A DNA stretch of 64,000 nucleotides from an uncultured Acetatifactor sp. (GTDB lineage Bacteria; Bacillota; Clostridia; Lachnospirales; Lachnospiraceae). A model generated the notes under the pieces. It saw only the letters and a program-made list of their open reading frames with translations, searched no databases and had not been told where the DNA came from. The position numbers and the translations under genes are program-made. The DNA lies in NCBI GenBank assembly GCA_910587555.1, contig CAJULV010000001.1:207220-271219 (forward strand). The letters are read 5' to 3'. Of this stretch, positions 42,730 to 51,368 are shown in pieces (within the stretch, counting starts at the first letter, position 1; every line of letters begins with the position of its first letter).

Positions 42730-42858
42730 TGTCTATATTTTGTTCAGCCCGGGTTATGAGCCTCTGTCAAAAGCAGGCTTCCCGGGTTGTCTGAAAGTTC
42801 TCTTTCCATGTCTTGGGCAGGGCCTTGCAAGGTGTGTGACAAGACAGCCTGATCATTT

Positions 42859-43431
42859 CTAAATATAACTGTTAAAATCTGATTCAAGCAACTCATAATC
42901 CACCGAAGATTGAAGCCGACCGAGCTGATCTCGCCAGGAATTAATGTTGGTTCTTACCTTGCGGAAACCAAGTGATTCGTAAACGTGCTGCGCTCTTGCG
43001 TTTGTCAAATTGGTATCGAGGACGATTTTGGAACAGCCGTTTCTGAACAGCCAGCCGATCAGCATACTCAAGACCTTTCTTCCCACACCACGGTTCTGAC
43101 AATCAGTTTCACAGATCTTAATACCGATTTCTGCAACGCCGTCCGACATGTTGCGGTAATTGCATTCACCGATTAGACAGTCGCCTTCCTCAATGACCAT
43201 ACGACTGCTGCCAAGTCCTTCGATAACTTCTTCCTCGGTTGTTCCCAAACCGTTGGGAAAGCCTGCGTGCGCCATCACAGCACCATCATTCCACCAAGCG
43301 GCAAGCTGCTTTGCATCAGCAACCTCGGCTTGACGGATGGTGAAGTTTCCATATTGGATTTTGGTCATTTCATAGGTTCTGCTTAGACGTTCACTTTCGT
43401 TTTCTATTTTTGCAAGTTGGTCAAAGTCCAT
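42859..43431 (-). CDS. GNAT-family N-acetyltransferase, RimJ/RimL type
   Basis: A 190-residue acetyltransferase. The acetyl-CoA-binding motif is QNRGVGRKVLSMLIGWLF, followed by IVLDTNLTNARAQHVYESLGF as in RimJ/RimL-like enzymes, which modify protein N-termini or small molecules. It is the last gene of a four-gene minus-strand unit; three bases separate it from the Nudix gene. Base composition is AT-rich against the surroundings. A role in resistance to an amine antibiotic is possible but not shown. Confidence 0.87.
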   Translation of the reverse strand: MDFDQLAKIENESERLSRTYEMTKIQYGNFTIRQAEVADAKQLAAWWNDGAVMAHAGFPNGLGTTEEEVIEGLGSSRMVIEEGDCLIGECNYRNMSDGVAEIGIKICETDCQNRGVGRKVLSMLIGWLFRNGCSKIVLDTNLTNARAQHVYESLGFRKVRTNINSWRDQLGRLQSSVDYELLESDFNSYI

Positions 43432-43434
43432 AGC

Positions 43435-43920
43435 TTACTCCTTATATACGAAGTACACGATCTCATCGGGTAGATTAACAATGTACTCCTTCGCTTGAGG
43501 GGGATAAATACTCATATTGGGTACGTCTTCAAGCGGTATCCAACACATATTCAGCTCAATTCGCTTGTTACCCAAATCGTCAAACGCCTTGAAATTTCTA
43601 TCAAGAGGAATTTGTGTTTCATCTTTCAAGGAGATCAAATAATACAAATTGATCTGCTGACAAGGACGATTGCCCCAAGGGAAGAAAATTTCATTTACCA
43701 TAAGTAATCTTTCAATCTTGATGTCTGCGCCGATTTCCTCCTTGAACTCTCGTACAAGGGTTTCATCGGTCGTTTCGCCAAAGGCAACGTGACCGCCGAT
43801 AAAGGCATAGCCATCATCGCCCTCTGCATTTTGCATAAGCACCTTTCCGTTATGGATAAGCACACCGCCGACACGGTACGAAAAGATATAATCGTCGGTT
43901 TTGAAAAGTATATCAGCCAT
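43435..43920 (-). CDS. Nudix hydrolase
   Basis: A 161-residue Nudix enzyme, which hydrolyses nucleoside-diphosphate-linked compounds. The Nudix box GGHVAFGETTDETLVREFKEEIG fits the G-x5-E-x7-REUxEExGU pattern with all catalytic glutamates. The fold's remaining strands are present. It lies between a cupin and a GNAT gene in an AT-rich, probably acquired, unit and may detoxify a modified nucleotide or antibiotic derivative. Substrate unknown. Confidence 0.9.
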   Translation of the reverse strand: MADILFKTDDYIFSYRVGGVLIHNGKVLMQNAEGDDGYAFIGGHVAFGETTDETLVREFKEEIGADIKIERLLMVNEIFFPWGNRPCQQINLYYLISLKDETQIPLDRNFKAFDDLGNKRIELNMCWIPLEDVPNMSIYPPQAKEYIVNLPDEIVYFVYKE

Positions 43921-44026
43921 AATATTTCCTCAATTTTTGTCTGCTTTATAAAATGTGGAGTCATTCAGAAAACGAACCGATTTAATAATACGCAACACCC
44001 TTACCATGCTCTGTATCTTGAAAGCC

Positions 44027-44377
44027 TTATTCTCCGTCGTAATAGTCCACATCGCTTGCCTGTGGATAGAGCTTGTTGATTCCCATGCCCCAAACGCCTA
44101 TTTTGTCTGAATCGGGGTAGACAGTAATATCCACCTCGTGTACCACATCAAAATCGATGTAAACAAGATTTTCAGTTTCCGAGGAATTGGTCAGTTTATG
44201 AGCACCTTCCGCACCGGCAGGAAAGAACAGAAGATCTCCTGCACTGACTTTACGCTCACCACTCGGCGTTCTCAAAATTCCTTCGCCGCTGATAATATAG
44301 AATGTTTCCTCATTGTTGTGATTATCACCAGGCAGTATCTTTTTGTATAACGCCACAGGAAACGGTTCATTCATCAT
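44027..44377 (-). CDS. Cupin-domain protein
   Basis: A 116-residue single-domain cupin. The first motif is HNNEETFYIISGEGIL with histidine and glutamate metal ligands; the second, around GDLLFFPAGAEGAHKL, ends in the last histidine ligand. Cupins of this size bind a metal and act as isomerases, dioxygenases or sensors. The start overlaps the end of the upstream kinase gene by 11 bases, so the two are translationally coupled. Confidence 0.87.
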   Translation of the reverse strand: MMNEPFPVALYKKILPGDNHNNEETFYIISGEGILRTPSGERKVSAGDLLFFPAGAEGAHKLTNSSETENLVYIDFDVVHEVDITVYPDSDKIGVWGMGINKLYPQASDVDYYDGE

Positions 44378-45038
44378 TGTGTACCTGCTTGTTCAATCCA
44401 AAATATGCCGCAACTTCCAATGCTGTGGTGTCGATGCCTGTATGGTCATTCCATACAATATTTTTAATACCGAGATCCACCACCCAATCGGGTATCATCC
44501 CTTCACTTGCGGCAACACTTTCATAAGCATTTTGAATTACCAGCTGCTTTTTTTCTTCACTTAAATCTGTTCTGCCATAAATGACAGCACGGATATCTTC
44601 ATGATCCGGGCGATTGAACCAGTCAAAGGAAGTGCTTTGATTGCAGAGATGAACAGTATGAGCAGCAATCGGAGCAATAGCACAATAGTCAATATCTCCT
44701 TCACAGATTATGACTTTATGCAAAGCAGAAAGCTGTATCAATTCGGCAACCATCATAGGCGTCATTTCTGCAACGAAATGCTTTTCACGTTCCTCGATAA
44801 CTTCTTTGGGCAGCTCCCAAAAGCTTTTAACGCCATATTCCTTTTGAAAATCACGGCACATATAGGGCTGGTCAACGGGATTAGCTAATTTTACCTGGCG
44901 ATCCCGGCTTTCGTCGGTGCTGTAAATATAGAAACCGTATTCTTCTTTTAAGCGGTTGGCAATCGTAGTTTTGCCGCGTCCCCAAATGAAGTACACGTTT
45001 TTTAATTTGTCTTTTATAATGCTGTCTGCAATATTCAT
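44367..45038 (-). CDS. P-loop kinase-like protein
   Basis: A 223-residue nucleotide-binding protein, probably a small-molecule kinase. The P-loop is FIWGRGKTTIANRL: it has GKTT but lacks the first glycine at the usual four-residue spacing, so it is shortened or unusual. STDESRDR and a mid-protein IICEGD follow where acceptor and magnesium residues would be expected. It is the first gene of the AT-rich minus-strand unit, with its own promoter and a leader of about 125 bases. An antibiotic or metabolite phosphotransferase is possible. Whether the altered P-loop binds ATP is unclear. Confidence 0.75.
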   Translation of the reverse strand: MNIADSIIKDKLKNVYFIWGRGKTTIANRLKEEYGFYIYSTDESRDRQVKLANPVDQPYMCRDFQKEYGVKSFWELPKEVIEEREKHFVAEMTPMMVAELIQLSALHKVIICEGDIDYCAIAPIAAHTVHLCNQSTSFDWFNRPDHEDIRAVIYGRTDLSEEKKQLVIQNAYESVAASEGMIPDWVVDLGIKNIVWNDHTGIDTTALEVAAYFGLNKQVHNDE

Positions 45039-45169
45039 ATGTATTTAACCTTTTCGTTGATACTGTCTGCAATTACGCCGAATGATACTTGACAACAAAT
45101 ACAAGGAAACAGCGCGGCACTTCGGCGGTCTTGCCGCCGATCAATACCGCTGCCCGCTTGACATTAATA

Positions 45170-45198
45170 ATTATACATCTGAATTGTGAGGATGTCTA
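45170..45198 (-). promoter_or_regulatory. Promoter of the kinase-cupin-Nudix-GNAT unit
   Basis: On the minus strand: TAGACA (45198-45193), 17-bp spacer, TATAAT (45175-45170). The leader downstream contains a GGCGG/CCGCC hairpin near 45129-45141. In 45199-45440 I see a CCAGT/ACTGG hairpin near 45241 but no gene. Confidence 0.75.
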
Positions 45199-45440
45199 TC
45201 GTCTGTAAAGATGATTTTTCAAATGATTTTTCAATTCCCAGTCCTTAAAAAACTGGAGATGTCAAATAGAAAACGCTCTGGCGATTTTGTGATCTATGCC
45301 CCAGGGCATTCGAAAAATTACATTTTATTTTATCGAATTCTTGTTTTTCCACCCGTAAAATAGTAGAATATAAGAAGCGGCTGTGGTGATAAAGCCTGTG
45401 ACGGAACAGAGTGGGATGAGATACCTTATGGAGGAGGGGC

Positions 45441-46888
45441 ATGGAACACAGAGTAAGCGTGGACGGAAATTTTACAGGGGCCATTAATTTTGCCATGCAG
45501 CAGAATTATGTACCCGTGATACGAAATCTGATTGTCAGGAACGAGACGGAGGAGGTCCTGTCGGATTTGGACGTGAGGATCCGGTTTGAACCGGATTTCG
45601 CCCGGGAATATCAGTATTTTATCCAGGAGATTCCGGCGGGAGAAGCGGTGGAGATTTCCCCGGTGAGGATTCAGTTGAAGACGGAGTACCTGTTCTCGCT
45701 GACGGAAAAGCTTCTGGGCGTGGTTGTGGTGGAACTGTACCGGAAGGAAGAGCGGCTTTTCCTTCTGGAAAAAGAGATCGAGCTGCTGGCTGCAGATCAG
45801 TGGAACGGCGGGCTTTGTATGCCGGAGCTTATCGCCGCGTTTGTGACGCCTAACCATCCTGTGATAGCAAAAGTGATTCAGCATGCGTCCGAGGTGCTGA
45901 AAAACTGGACCGGAAGCCCTTCCTTCACCGGTTATCAGACCATATGGCCCGGGCCGTGGAATCCATGGGGTATGAAGTGAAATGCAATATCGGCAGTTCC
46001 GCGTTCAAGATGGATATGGGTATCGTGGACCCCAGCGACAGGCAGCGGTATCTGATGGGCATCCTGCTGGACGGGGAGCACTGCAGGGAAGCCGCCACGG
46101 CCAGAGACCGTTTTCTCTTACAGCCGGAAGTATTGGAGGGACTTGGATGGAAGGTGATGCGGGTCTGGACTTTGGACTGGATGGATGATCCGGCCAGGGT
46201 GCTTGGCCGGATTCGGCAGGGGATCGAGAACGCACGCCAGTCCCGGGAACCGGTGGAGAAGGAAAAGGAGCCGGCGGTTTGTTTTGAGACTTTTCAGCGT
46301 TTGGAGAGGGAAGAGGCTCCGGAGACTGGGGCCAGGATTTATGAGAGCGCCCGGATCGCGCCTGCAGGCCTGCCGGATGACTTCTACCTGCCCGAGAACA
46401 GGAAGAAGATCTCCAGGGTGGTGAGGACCATTTTGGAGAAGGAAGCCCCGGTGAGCAGGAAGCTGCTGCTGCGGAAGGTACTGGGAGCCTTCGGAATCAG
46501 CCGGGCGGGCGCCAGGGTGGAAGGGATCTTTTCCGCTGTCCTGGAGAGGGAGGAGAAGGTTGTCACAAGAGATGAGGACAGGGAATTCTATTGGAAGAAG
46601 GAGCAGAATCCCGATGAATATGCAATATACCGGGTGGGAGATGATGAGTCCGGCAGGCGGAGCATGGACGATATTCCATCCCGGGAGATACAAAACGCCG
46701 CACTGGAGGTACTGCGGCAGCAGGGCAGCATGACCCGGGCGGATCTGGTCCGGGAGACCGCGAAGAAGTTCGGATTTTCCAGGCTGGGAAATGTGATAGA
46801 GAGCGTGGTGGGCTATGTGCTGCAGGAGAGCCTGGATAAAGGGCTGCTGCAGGAGTCGGAGAACGGGAAGATCGGCGAGAGGATGTGA
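45441..46888 (+). pseudogene. Remnant of a DUF4011/DUF3320-type helicase, central part deleted
   Basis: The first 165 codons match the N-terminus of large DUF4011-type superfamily 1 helicases (INFAMQQNYVPVIRNLIVRN, ELLAADQWNG, AAFVTPNHPVIAKVIQHASE, NWTGSPSFTGYQT). At about 45940 the sequence jumps, in another frame, to the C-terminal part: a DUF559-type nuclease fold (MARAVESMGYEVKCNIGSSAFKMDMGI, WKVMRVWTLDWMDDP) and DUF3320-like repeats. The DEAD-like helicase core, some 1300 or more residues in full-length relatives, is missing. So this is a deletion pseudogene, though the 3' frame from 45944 (314 codons) could still be translated. A ribosome site GGAGGAGGGG precedes 45441. Confidence 0.85.
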
Positions 46889-46896
46889 CAGGGGTG

Positions 46897-46926
46897 TTGA
46901 CAACATACCAGGGAGAAGTGTAAGAT
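46897..46926 (+). promoter_or_regulatory. Promoter of the small membrane protein gene
   Basis: TTGACA (46897-46902), 18-bp spacer, TAAGAT (46921-46926); start codon 53 bases downstream. Confidence 0.75.
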
Positions 46927-46978
46927 AAACGCAGAAATCAGGCATATAAATATCTGACATGAACGGAGGAGGAACATT

Positions 46979-47170
46979 ATGTATGAATTACTGCAGGCAG
47001 GCTTAATGGTTGCCGTTGCAATTATCGGTGTTATCATGGCAGTGTCTCCCAGGCGTGTGGCAAGGAAATCTCTGCAGGAGAGCAAAGGCGGGCTTATCCT
47101 TGCGAGAATCCTGGGGGTGGTTGCCACAGTCTGCGCTGTTTTTGCCTTGGTTTTATTATATCTGATGTAA
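46979..47170 (+). CDS. Small membrane protein, unknown function
   Basis: A 63-residue protein with two membrane helices (LLQAGLMVAVAIIGVIMAVS and GVVATVCAVFALVLLYLM) joined by a basic loop (RRVARKS), so the loop is probably cytoplasmic. It has its own promoter, a strong GGAGGAGG ribosome site and its own terminator, which together make it a monocistronic, well-expressed gene. Family not recognised. Confidence 0.8.
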   Translation: MYELLQAGLMVAVAIIGVIMAVSPRRVARKSLQESKGGLILARILGVVATVCAVFALVLLYLM

Positions 47171-47192
47171 TTTCAGAAACAGGACAATGAAT

Positions 47193-47240
47193 TTTCCCTT
47201 GTTTTTGCCTTTATGGGCAGTTTACAAGGGAAAGTTTTTT
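47193..47240 (+). terminator. Intrinsic terminator
   Basis: TTTCCCTTGT (47193-47202) and ACAAGGGAAA (47224-47233) pair perfectly, with a small inner stem, followed by a G and six Ts. Confidence 0.85.
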
Positions 47241-47317
47241 CTGCTGCAGATCAGTTGACCTGCTCTTGAAAAATTTTTCAGCCGTGAGCATAAATAAGGA
47301 AAAAGGCATGGAGAAAC

Positions 47318-48028
47318 ATGGCAATGAATATCGCAATCTGTGATGATGAGAAGATTTTCCGGAAGTGTCTGCGGGAACTGCTTGTAAAGGACAATTTTGC
47401 CGGCGGGGCGGATATCCGGGTGGAGGAATTTGAGAGCGGTGAGGCGCTTCTGAATGCCTGTGAAAAGGGAACAGCCCGCTATGACATTCTCTTCCTGGAT
47501 ATCCGGATGCCGGGGCTGGACGGCCTGGAAACTGCCAGAGCCTTGCGGCAGAAAGGAGAGAAGTGCCTGATTGTCTTTTTGAGCAGCCTGGCAGAGTATG
47601 CCAGAAAGGGCTATGAAGTCAGGGCCTTTCGCTATCTGCTGAAGGAGGAGGCGGAACGGGAACTGGGGAAGGTGATGGAAGCGTGCCGGAAGGAACTGGG
47701 GGAGGAGAGATGGTTTTCCTTTGCCCAGGGGCATGAGACATACAGGATTTCCCTGGAAGACATTCTCTATTTCGAAAGTAAAAAACGTCTGATCCTGCTG
47801 CATACGGAAACGGAGAGCTATTCGTTTTACCAGAAACTGGATGAAGTGGAGGGGGAACTGGAGGGCGGCCGGTTTCTGCGCTGCCATCGAAGCTACCTGG
47901 TACAGGAGCGGTATGTGCGGAGCTGGAAGGGGAACAGCCTGTGGCTGACGGACGGCACGGAGCTGCCCATCAGCCGTGGTTATGAAAAAGAGGTGAACCG
48001 CAGGCTGATGCTTCGGAAAGGAGGATGA
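47318..48028 (+). CDS. LytTR-type response regulator (AgrA-like)
   Basis: A 236-residue regulator: receiver domain 1-125 with phospho-acceptor D61 in FLDIRMPG, then a LytTR DNA-binding domain (YRISLEDILYFESKKR, FLRCHRSYLVQERYV, LPISRGYEKEV). The start at 47318 has GGAG upstream; ATG 47324 is also possible. It forms a pair with the GHKL sensor 13 bases downstream, and a heterodimeric ABC exporter follows. A weak promoter candidate, TTGAAA-N17-CATAAA, lies at 47266-47294. It probably controls the exporter. Confidence 0.9.
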   Translation: MAMNIAICDDEKIFRKCLRELLVKDNFAGGADIRVEEFESGEALLNACEKGTARYDILFLDIRMPGLDGLETARALRQKGEKCLIVFLSSLAEYARKGYEVRAFRYLLKEEAERELGKVMEACRKELGEERWFSFAQGHETYRISLEDILYFESKKRLILLHTETESYSFYQKLDEVEGELEGGRFLRCHRSYLVQERYVRSWKGNSLWLTDGTELPISRGYEKEVNRRLMLRKGG

Positions 48029-48040
48029 GATTATCAGCAG

Positions 48041-49372
48041 ATGAACAGTGAAGGGATAAACGTAATATTGTTAATTGCAAATCTGTTGGCAGTTTTTTTC
48101 CTGTTCCGGCTCATGGGAAGGAAGGGAAGCAGGGGCATATCCGCAGGCACTCTGGGGGAAGGGGAGAACTGCCCATGTGGAAGAGCCTGGAAAGGGACAG
48201 AAGGAACGGCTCTTCGCAATCCGGAAGGTGAAAGCAGGAGAGAACAGGCGGCAGCACGGCTTCGAGCGGCCGGATGGATGCTGGAGTTTAGCGTTTACGG
48301 AGCCGGAATGATACGCATGGCCGATTTGATTTTGCAGGGCATTGCAGGGCCGGGAAGCAGGGACAGGGCTCTTTTTGCTGTCAGGTTATTGCTGGCGGAA
48401 AGTATGCTGTTTTTGTTTCCGCTGAGGAGAATACTGAATGACGACGAGCGGGAGGAAGGGCAGGGGAAAGAGGGCAGCTTCCTGCTCACAATGCTGCTGC
48501 TTCTGGGACTGACACTGCGGGGATGGCGGGAAACAGACCAGGTGAGGGCATTTGCATGCCAGGCGGTATACCTGGTGCTTTTTTTCGGATTTGAATTTCT
48601 GGAAGAAAGACAGAGACGGCGGGGACAGAAACATGCTGATTGCCGGAACAGGGAGGTATCCTATTTTGCAGGGGAAGAAGATGCCATGGAAGGCCGTTAT
48701 CGTCAGCGGCAGGAGGAGTATCTGGAAAATATGGAGCAGCAGTACCAGAGAACCCGGGAGCTGTGGCATGATTTGAAGAACCATATCCGGGTATTGGAGA
48801 TTCTGGCGGAAGAAGGGCGTTTCGGGGAACTTACGGATTACCTGGGCAGCTTTAAGCGGGATGTGGAGTACCGGATGATACCCTTGAGGACAGGCTGTGC
48901 CGCTGTGGACGCGCTGCTGGGGGATAAGCTTTATCGTGCCGGCAGGCAGGAAGTGGAGATGTCGCTGCAGCTGTGTGATTTGTCGCGGATGCGTATACGG
49001 GAAGTGGACTTGTGCGTGATATTGGGAAACCTTCTGGACAATGCGCTGGAGGCCTGTGCCGGACTGGCCGTTTGCCGGCGGGAACATCCGTCGGCCGTGC
49101 AGCCCGTAGAAAGGAGAATCGGCCTGCGCATGAGGCAGGAAGAAGACTTTTATTATATAACTGTAGTAAATACGGCGGAAGAGCCGCGTAGAGAAGGGGA
49201 TACATATCTTTCCGGAAAACGTGACAGGGATAACGGTGTGGGGCATGGACTGGGACTGAGGAGCGCGGAACGGACGGCACACAGATACGGCGGGCTGCTG
49301 GCGGCGGAATACAGTGACGGGGAGTTTCGGGTGACAGTGAGACTGCAGGCGGACAGCCCGGGCGGCCTGTGA
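48041..49372 (+). CDS. GHKL sensor histidine kinase (AgrC-like)
   Basis: A 443-residue membrane kinase. Five or so hydrophobic segments in residues 1-190 form the sensor, interrupted by a charged loop (about 27-75) that is longer than usual. H243 in LWHDLKNH is the phosphorylated histidine; the ATPase has LDNALEAC and the G box GVGHGLGLRSAERTA. This is the AgrC/VirS layout, which usually senses a peptide. No AgrB or AgrD gene is nearby. It pairs with the LytTR regulator just upstream. Confidence 0.9.
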   Translation: MNSEGINVILLIANLLAVFFLFRLMGRKGSRGISAGTLGEGENCPCGRAWKGTEGTALRNPEGESRREQAAARLRAAGWMLEFSVYGAGMIRMADLILQGIAGPGSRDRALFAVRLLLAESMLFLFPLRRILNDDEREEGQGKEGSFLLTMLLLLGLTLRGWRETDQVRAFACQAVYLVLFFGFEFLEERQRRRGQKHADCRNREVSYFAGEEDAMEGRYRQRQEEYLENMEQQYQRTRELWHDLKNHIRVLEILAEEGRFGELTDYLGSFKRDVEYRMIPLRTGCAAVDALLGDKLYRAGRQEVEMSLQLCDLSRMRIREVDLCVILGNLLDNALEACAGLAVCRREHPSAVQPVERRIGLRMRQEEDFYYITVVNTAEEPRREGDTYLSGKRDRDNGVGHGLGLRSAERTAHRYGGLLAAEYSDGEFRVTVRLQADSPGGL

Positions 49373-49499
49373 CGGCGGAACCCTGTACCGAAGGGGCGGA
49401 AAATGACAAAAACCCTGCGGAAAATGACAGGAATGCGCCCTGTTTTCCGTGATATGCTATGATAAAAGCACAAATATATGGGAGGGACGGTAACAGTAT

Positions 49500-51368
49500 A
49501 TGAAGGTGGTACGGAATTGTGCTTTGTCGTGCAGGCTTATTTTCCGCTATGCGCCGGGAAATGCGCTGCTGTATCTTCTGGTGTGTACGGTACCCGGATT
49601 TTTCAGCGGGCTGCGTGTGATACTGGTGCAAAGCCTGGTGGACAGCGGGGTGGCTTATGCCGCCGGGGGACAGGGAATGGAAACCATGCTTTTGCCTGGT
49701 ATTTTTCTGGTTGGTATGCTTTTTATGTGGTTTGTTTTCGAATGGCTCCAGGTTTACCAGGATAAGGTGCTGGAGACGAAACTGATCAGGCGTATGGCAC
49801 CTGACATTCTGGATAAGCTGAACAGGCTGGAATACGCTTCCTTTGAAGCGGAGGAGGTACAGGGCATTCTGCAGCGGATTGGGGAAGAACCCTGGCTGCA
49901 TGTGAAGGAATGCTTTACCGGGAGTCTGCAGGCTGCCCATTCCCTGCTGTCGATCGGGTTTATGCTTGGCGTCTATGCGGCGGTTTCGCACTGGATTGGA
50001 GCGGGGATTTTTCTGGTTGCAATACCCATGCTGGCGATGAATTTCGCAGCCACGAAGAAGCTGCATGGGATTATCTGGGACACCACGCCCCAGACACGCA
50101 GGATTGAGGACTTAAAGAGGCTTCTGCAGGATAAAAATGCCATGTATGAGATGAAGATATTCGGAAGTCAGGAAATGATTGCGGAAAAATGGTCTCGGGC
50201 CAGCGACGGGGTGGAGGCGGAAATTAAGAAGGGCGGGGGTAAGGTTTTGGCGCTGGAAGGGGGAAGCAAGCTCCTCAATGTTACCTATTTCGTGTTCATT
50301 ATTATCACTCTTTCGTATTTATTTTTACATGGGCGCGTCACCGTGGGACAATTCGCATCCGTTGCAGGTTCCCTGAATTCGATCACAAAACAGATATTTT
50401 CCGCTTCCTGGACCGTGACAGGCACTTTCCGGAATGCGCTCAATGTAGAATTCTACCGGGAATTTCTTGCCATCCAGGAACGGACGGACATAAGGAATAC
50501 AGTGTCACCAATCCATGGGGATATTGTCTTTGAGAATGTCAGTTTTACCTATCCGGGAACGGAGAGACCGGTTCTGAAGAACGTAACCTTCCGCATTAAG
50601 GCAGGGGAACGCGTTGCCTTTGTGGGAGAAAACGGCGCGGGAAAATCTACCATAGTAAAACTGCTCTGCGGACTCTATGAACCGGATGGGGGAAGCGTGC
50701 TGGCAGGGGGCGTAAACGTGAGGGACTTGTCGGAGCCTCTGCGGAAAAAACTGTTGTCGGCGGTTTTTCAGGATTTTCAGAAATATGAATTGACGCTGCG
50801 GGAAAATGTGGCGCTGGGCGATATCGGATGCATGTGGGAGGACGGGCGGATCAAAAAGGCGCTGGAGCTGGCCGGGGCGGCGGAGCTATACCTTCAGGAG
50901 GAGAAAGGGCTGGAGCGCAGCCTGGGACATCTGGAAGCCGACGGAAAGGACCTGTCCAGGGGACAGTGGCAGAGGGTGGCCATAGCCAGGGCTTTTCTGG
51001 CAGATGCCGCGTTTTGCGTACTGGACGAACCGGCAGCGGCGCTGGATCCCCTGGCCGAAAGTCGAATGTACGAGAATTTTCTGCGCATTTTCCGTAAAAA
51101 CGGTGCGATCATGATTTCCCATCGCCTGGCAAGCGCCAAAATGGCGGATCGTATCATGGTGCTGGATGGGGGAAGGATTGTCCAGAACGGCAGCCATGAG
51201 CAGCTGATGAGGGAGGAAGGGGTTTACAGGAACATGTACCTGGCCCAGAGTTCCTGGTATCAGGAAGACACGGGGATGCGGGAGGTTGTCCGGGGCGAGA
51301 CTGCTTCAGGGGTTTTGGCACAGGATGCCCAGTCAGAAAATGCCGGGGGAGGCGGAAATCATGGGTGA
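49500..51368 (+). CDS. ABC exporter half-transporter, ATP-binding/permease
   Basis: A 622-residue ABC protein: six membrane helices in 1-330 and an ATPase domain with Walker A GENGAGKST (from G376), signature LSRGQWQR and Walker B FCVLDEPAAALDP. The signature deviates from LSGGQ. Its stop overlaps the start of a second half-transporter by eight bases, so the pair forms a heterodimer. Following the LytTR/GHKL pair, it may export a peptide or lipid or give resistance to an agent that the sensor detects. Confidence 0.9.
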   Translation: MKVVRNCALSCRLIFRYAPGNALLYLLVCTVPGFFSGLRVILVQSLVDSGVAYAAGGQGMETMLLPGIFLVGMLFMWFVFEWLQVYQDKVLETKLIRRMAPDILDKLNRLEYASFEAEEVQGILQRIGEEPWLHVKECFTGSLQAAHSLLSIGFMLGVYAAVSHWIGAGIFLVAIPMLAMNFAATKKLHGIIWDTTPQTRRIEDLKRLLQDKNAMYEMKIFGSQEMIAEKWSRASDGVEAEIKKGGGKVLALEGGSKLLNVTYFVFIIITLSYLFLHGRVTVGQFASVAGSLNSITKQIFSASWTVTGTFRNALNVEFYREFLAIQERTDIRNTVSPIHGDIVFENVSFTYPGTERPVLKNVTFRIKAGERVAFVGENGAGKSTIVKLLCGLYEPDGGSVLAGGVNVRDLSEPLRKKLLSAVFQDFQKYELTLRENVALGDIGCMWEDGRIKKALELAGAAELYLQEEKGLERSLGHLEADGKDLSRGQWQRVAIARAFLADAAFCVLDEPAAALDPLAESRMYENFLRIFRKNGAIMISHRLASAKMADRIMVLDGGRIVQNGSHEQLMREEGVYRNMYLAQSSWYQEDTGMREVVRGETASGVLAQDAQSENAGGGGNHG

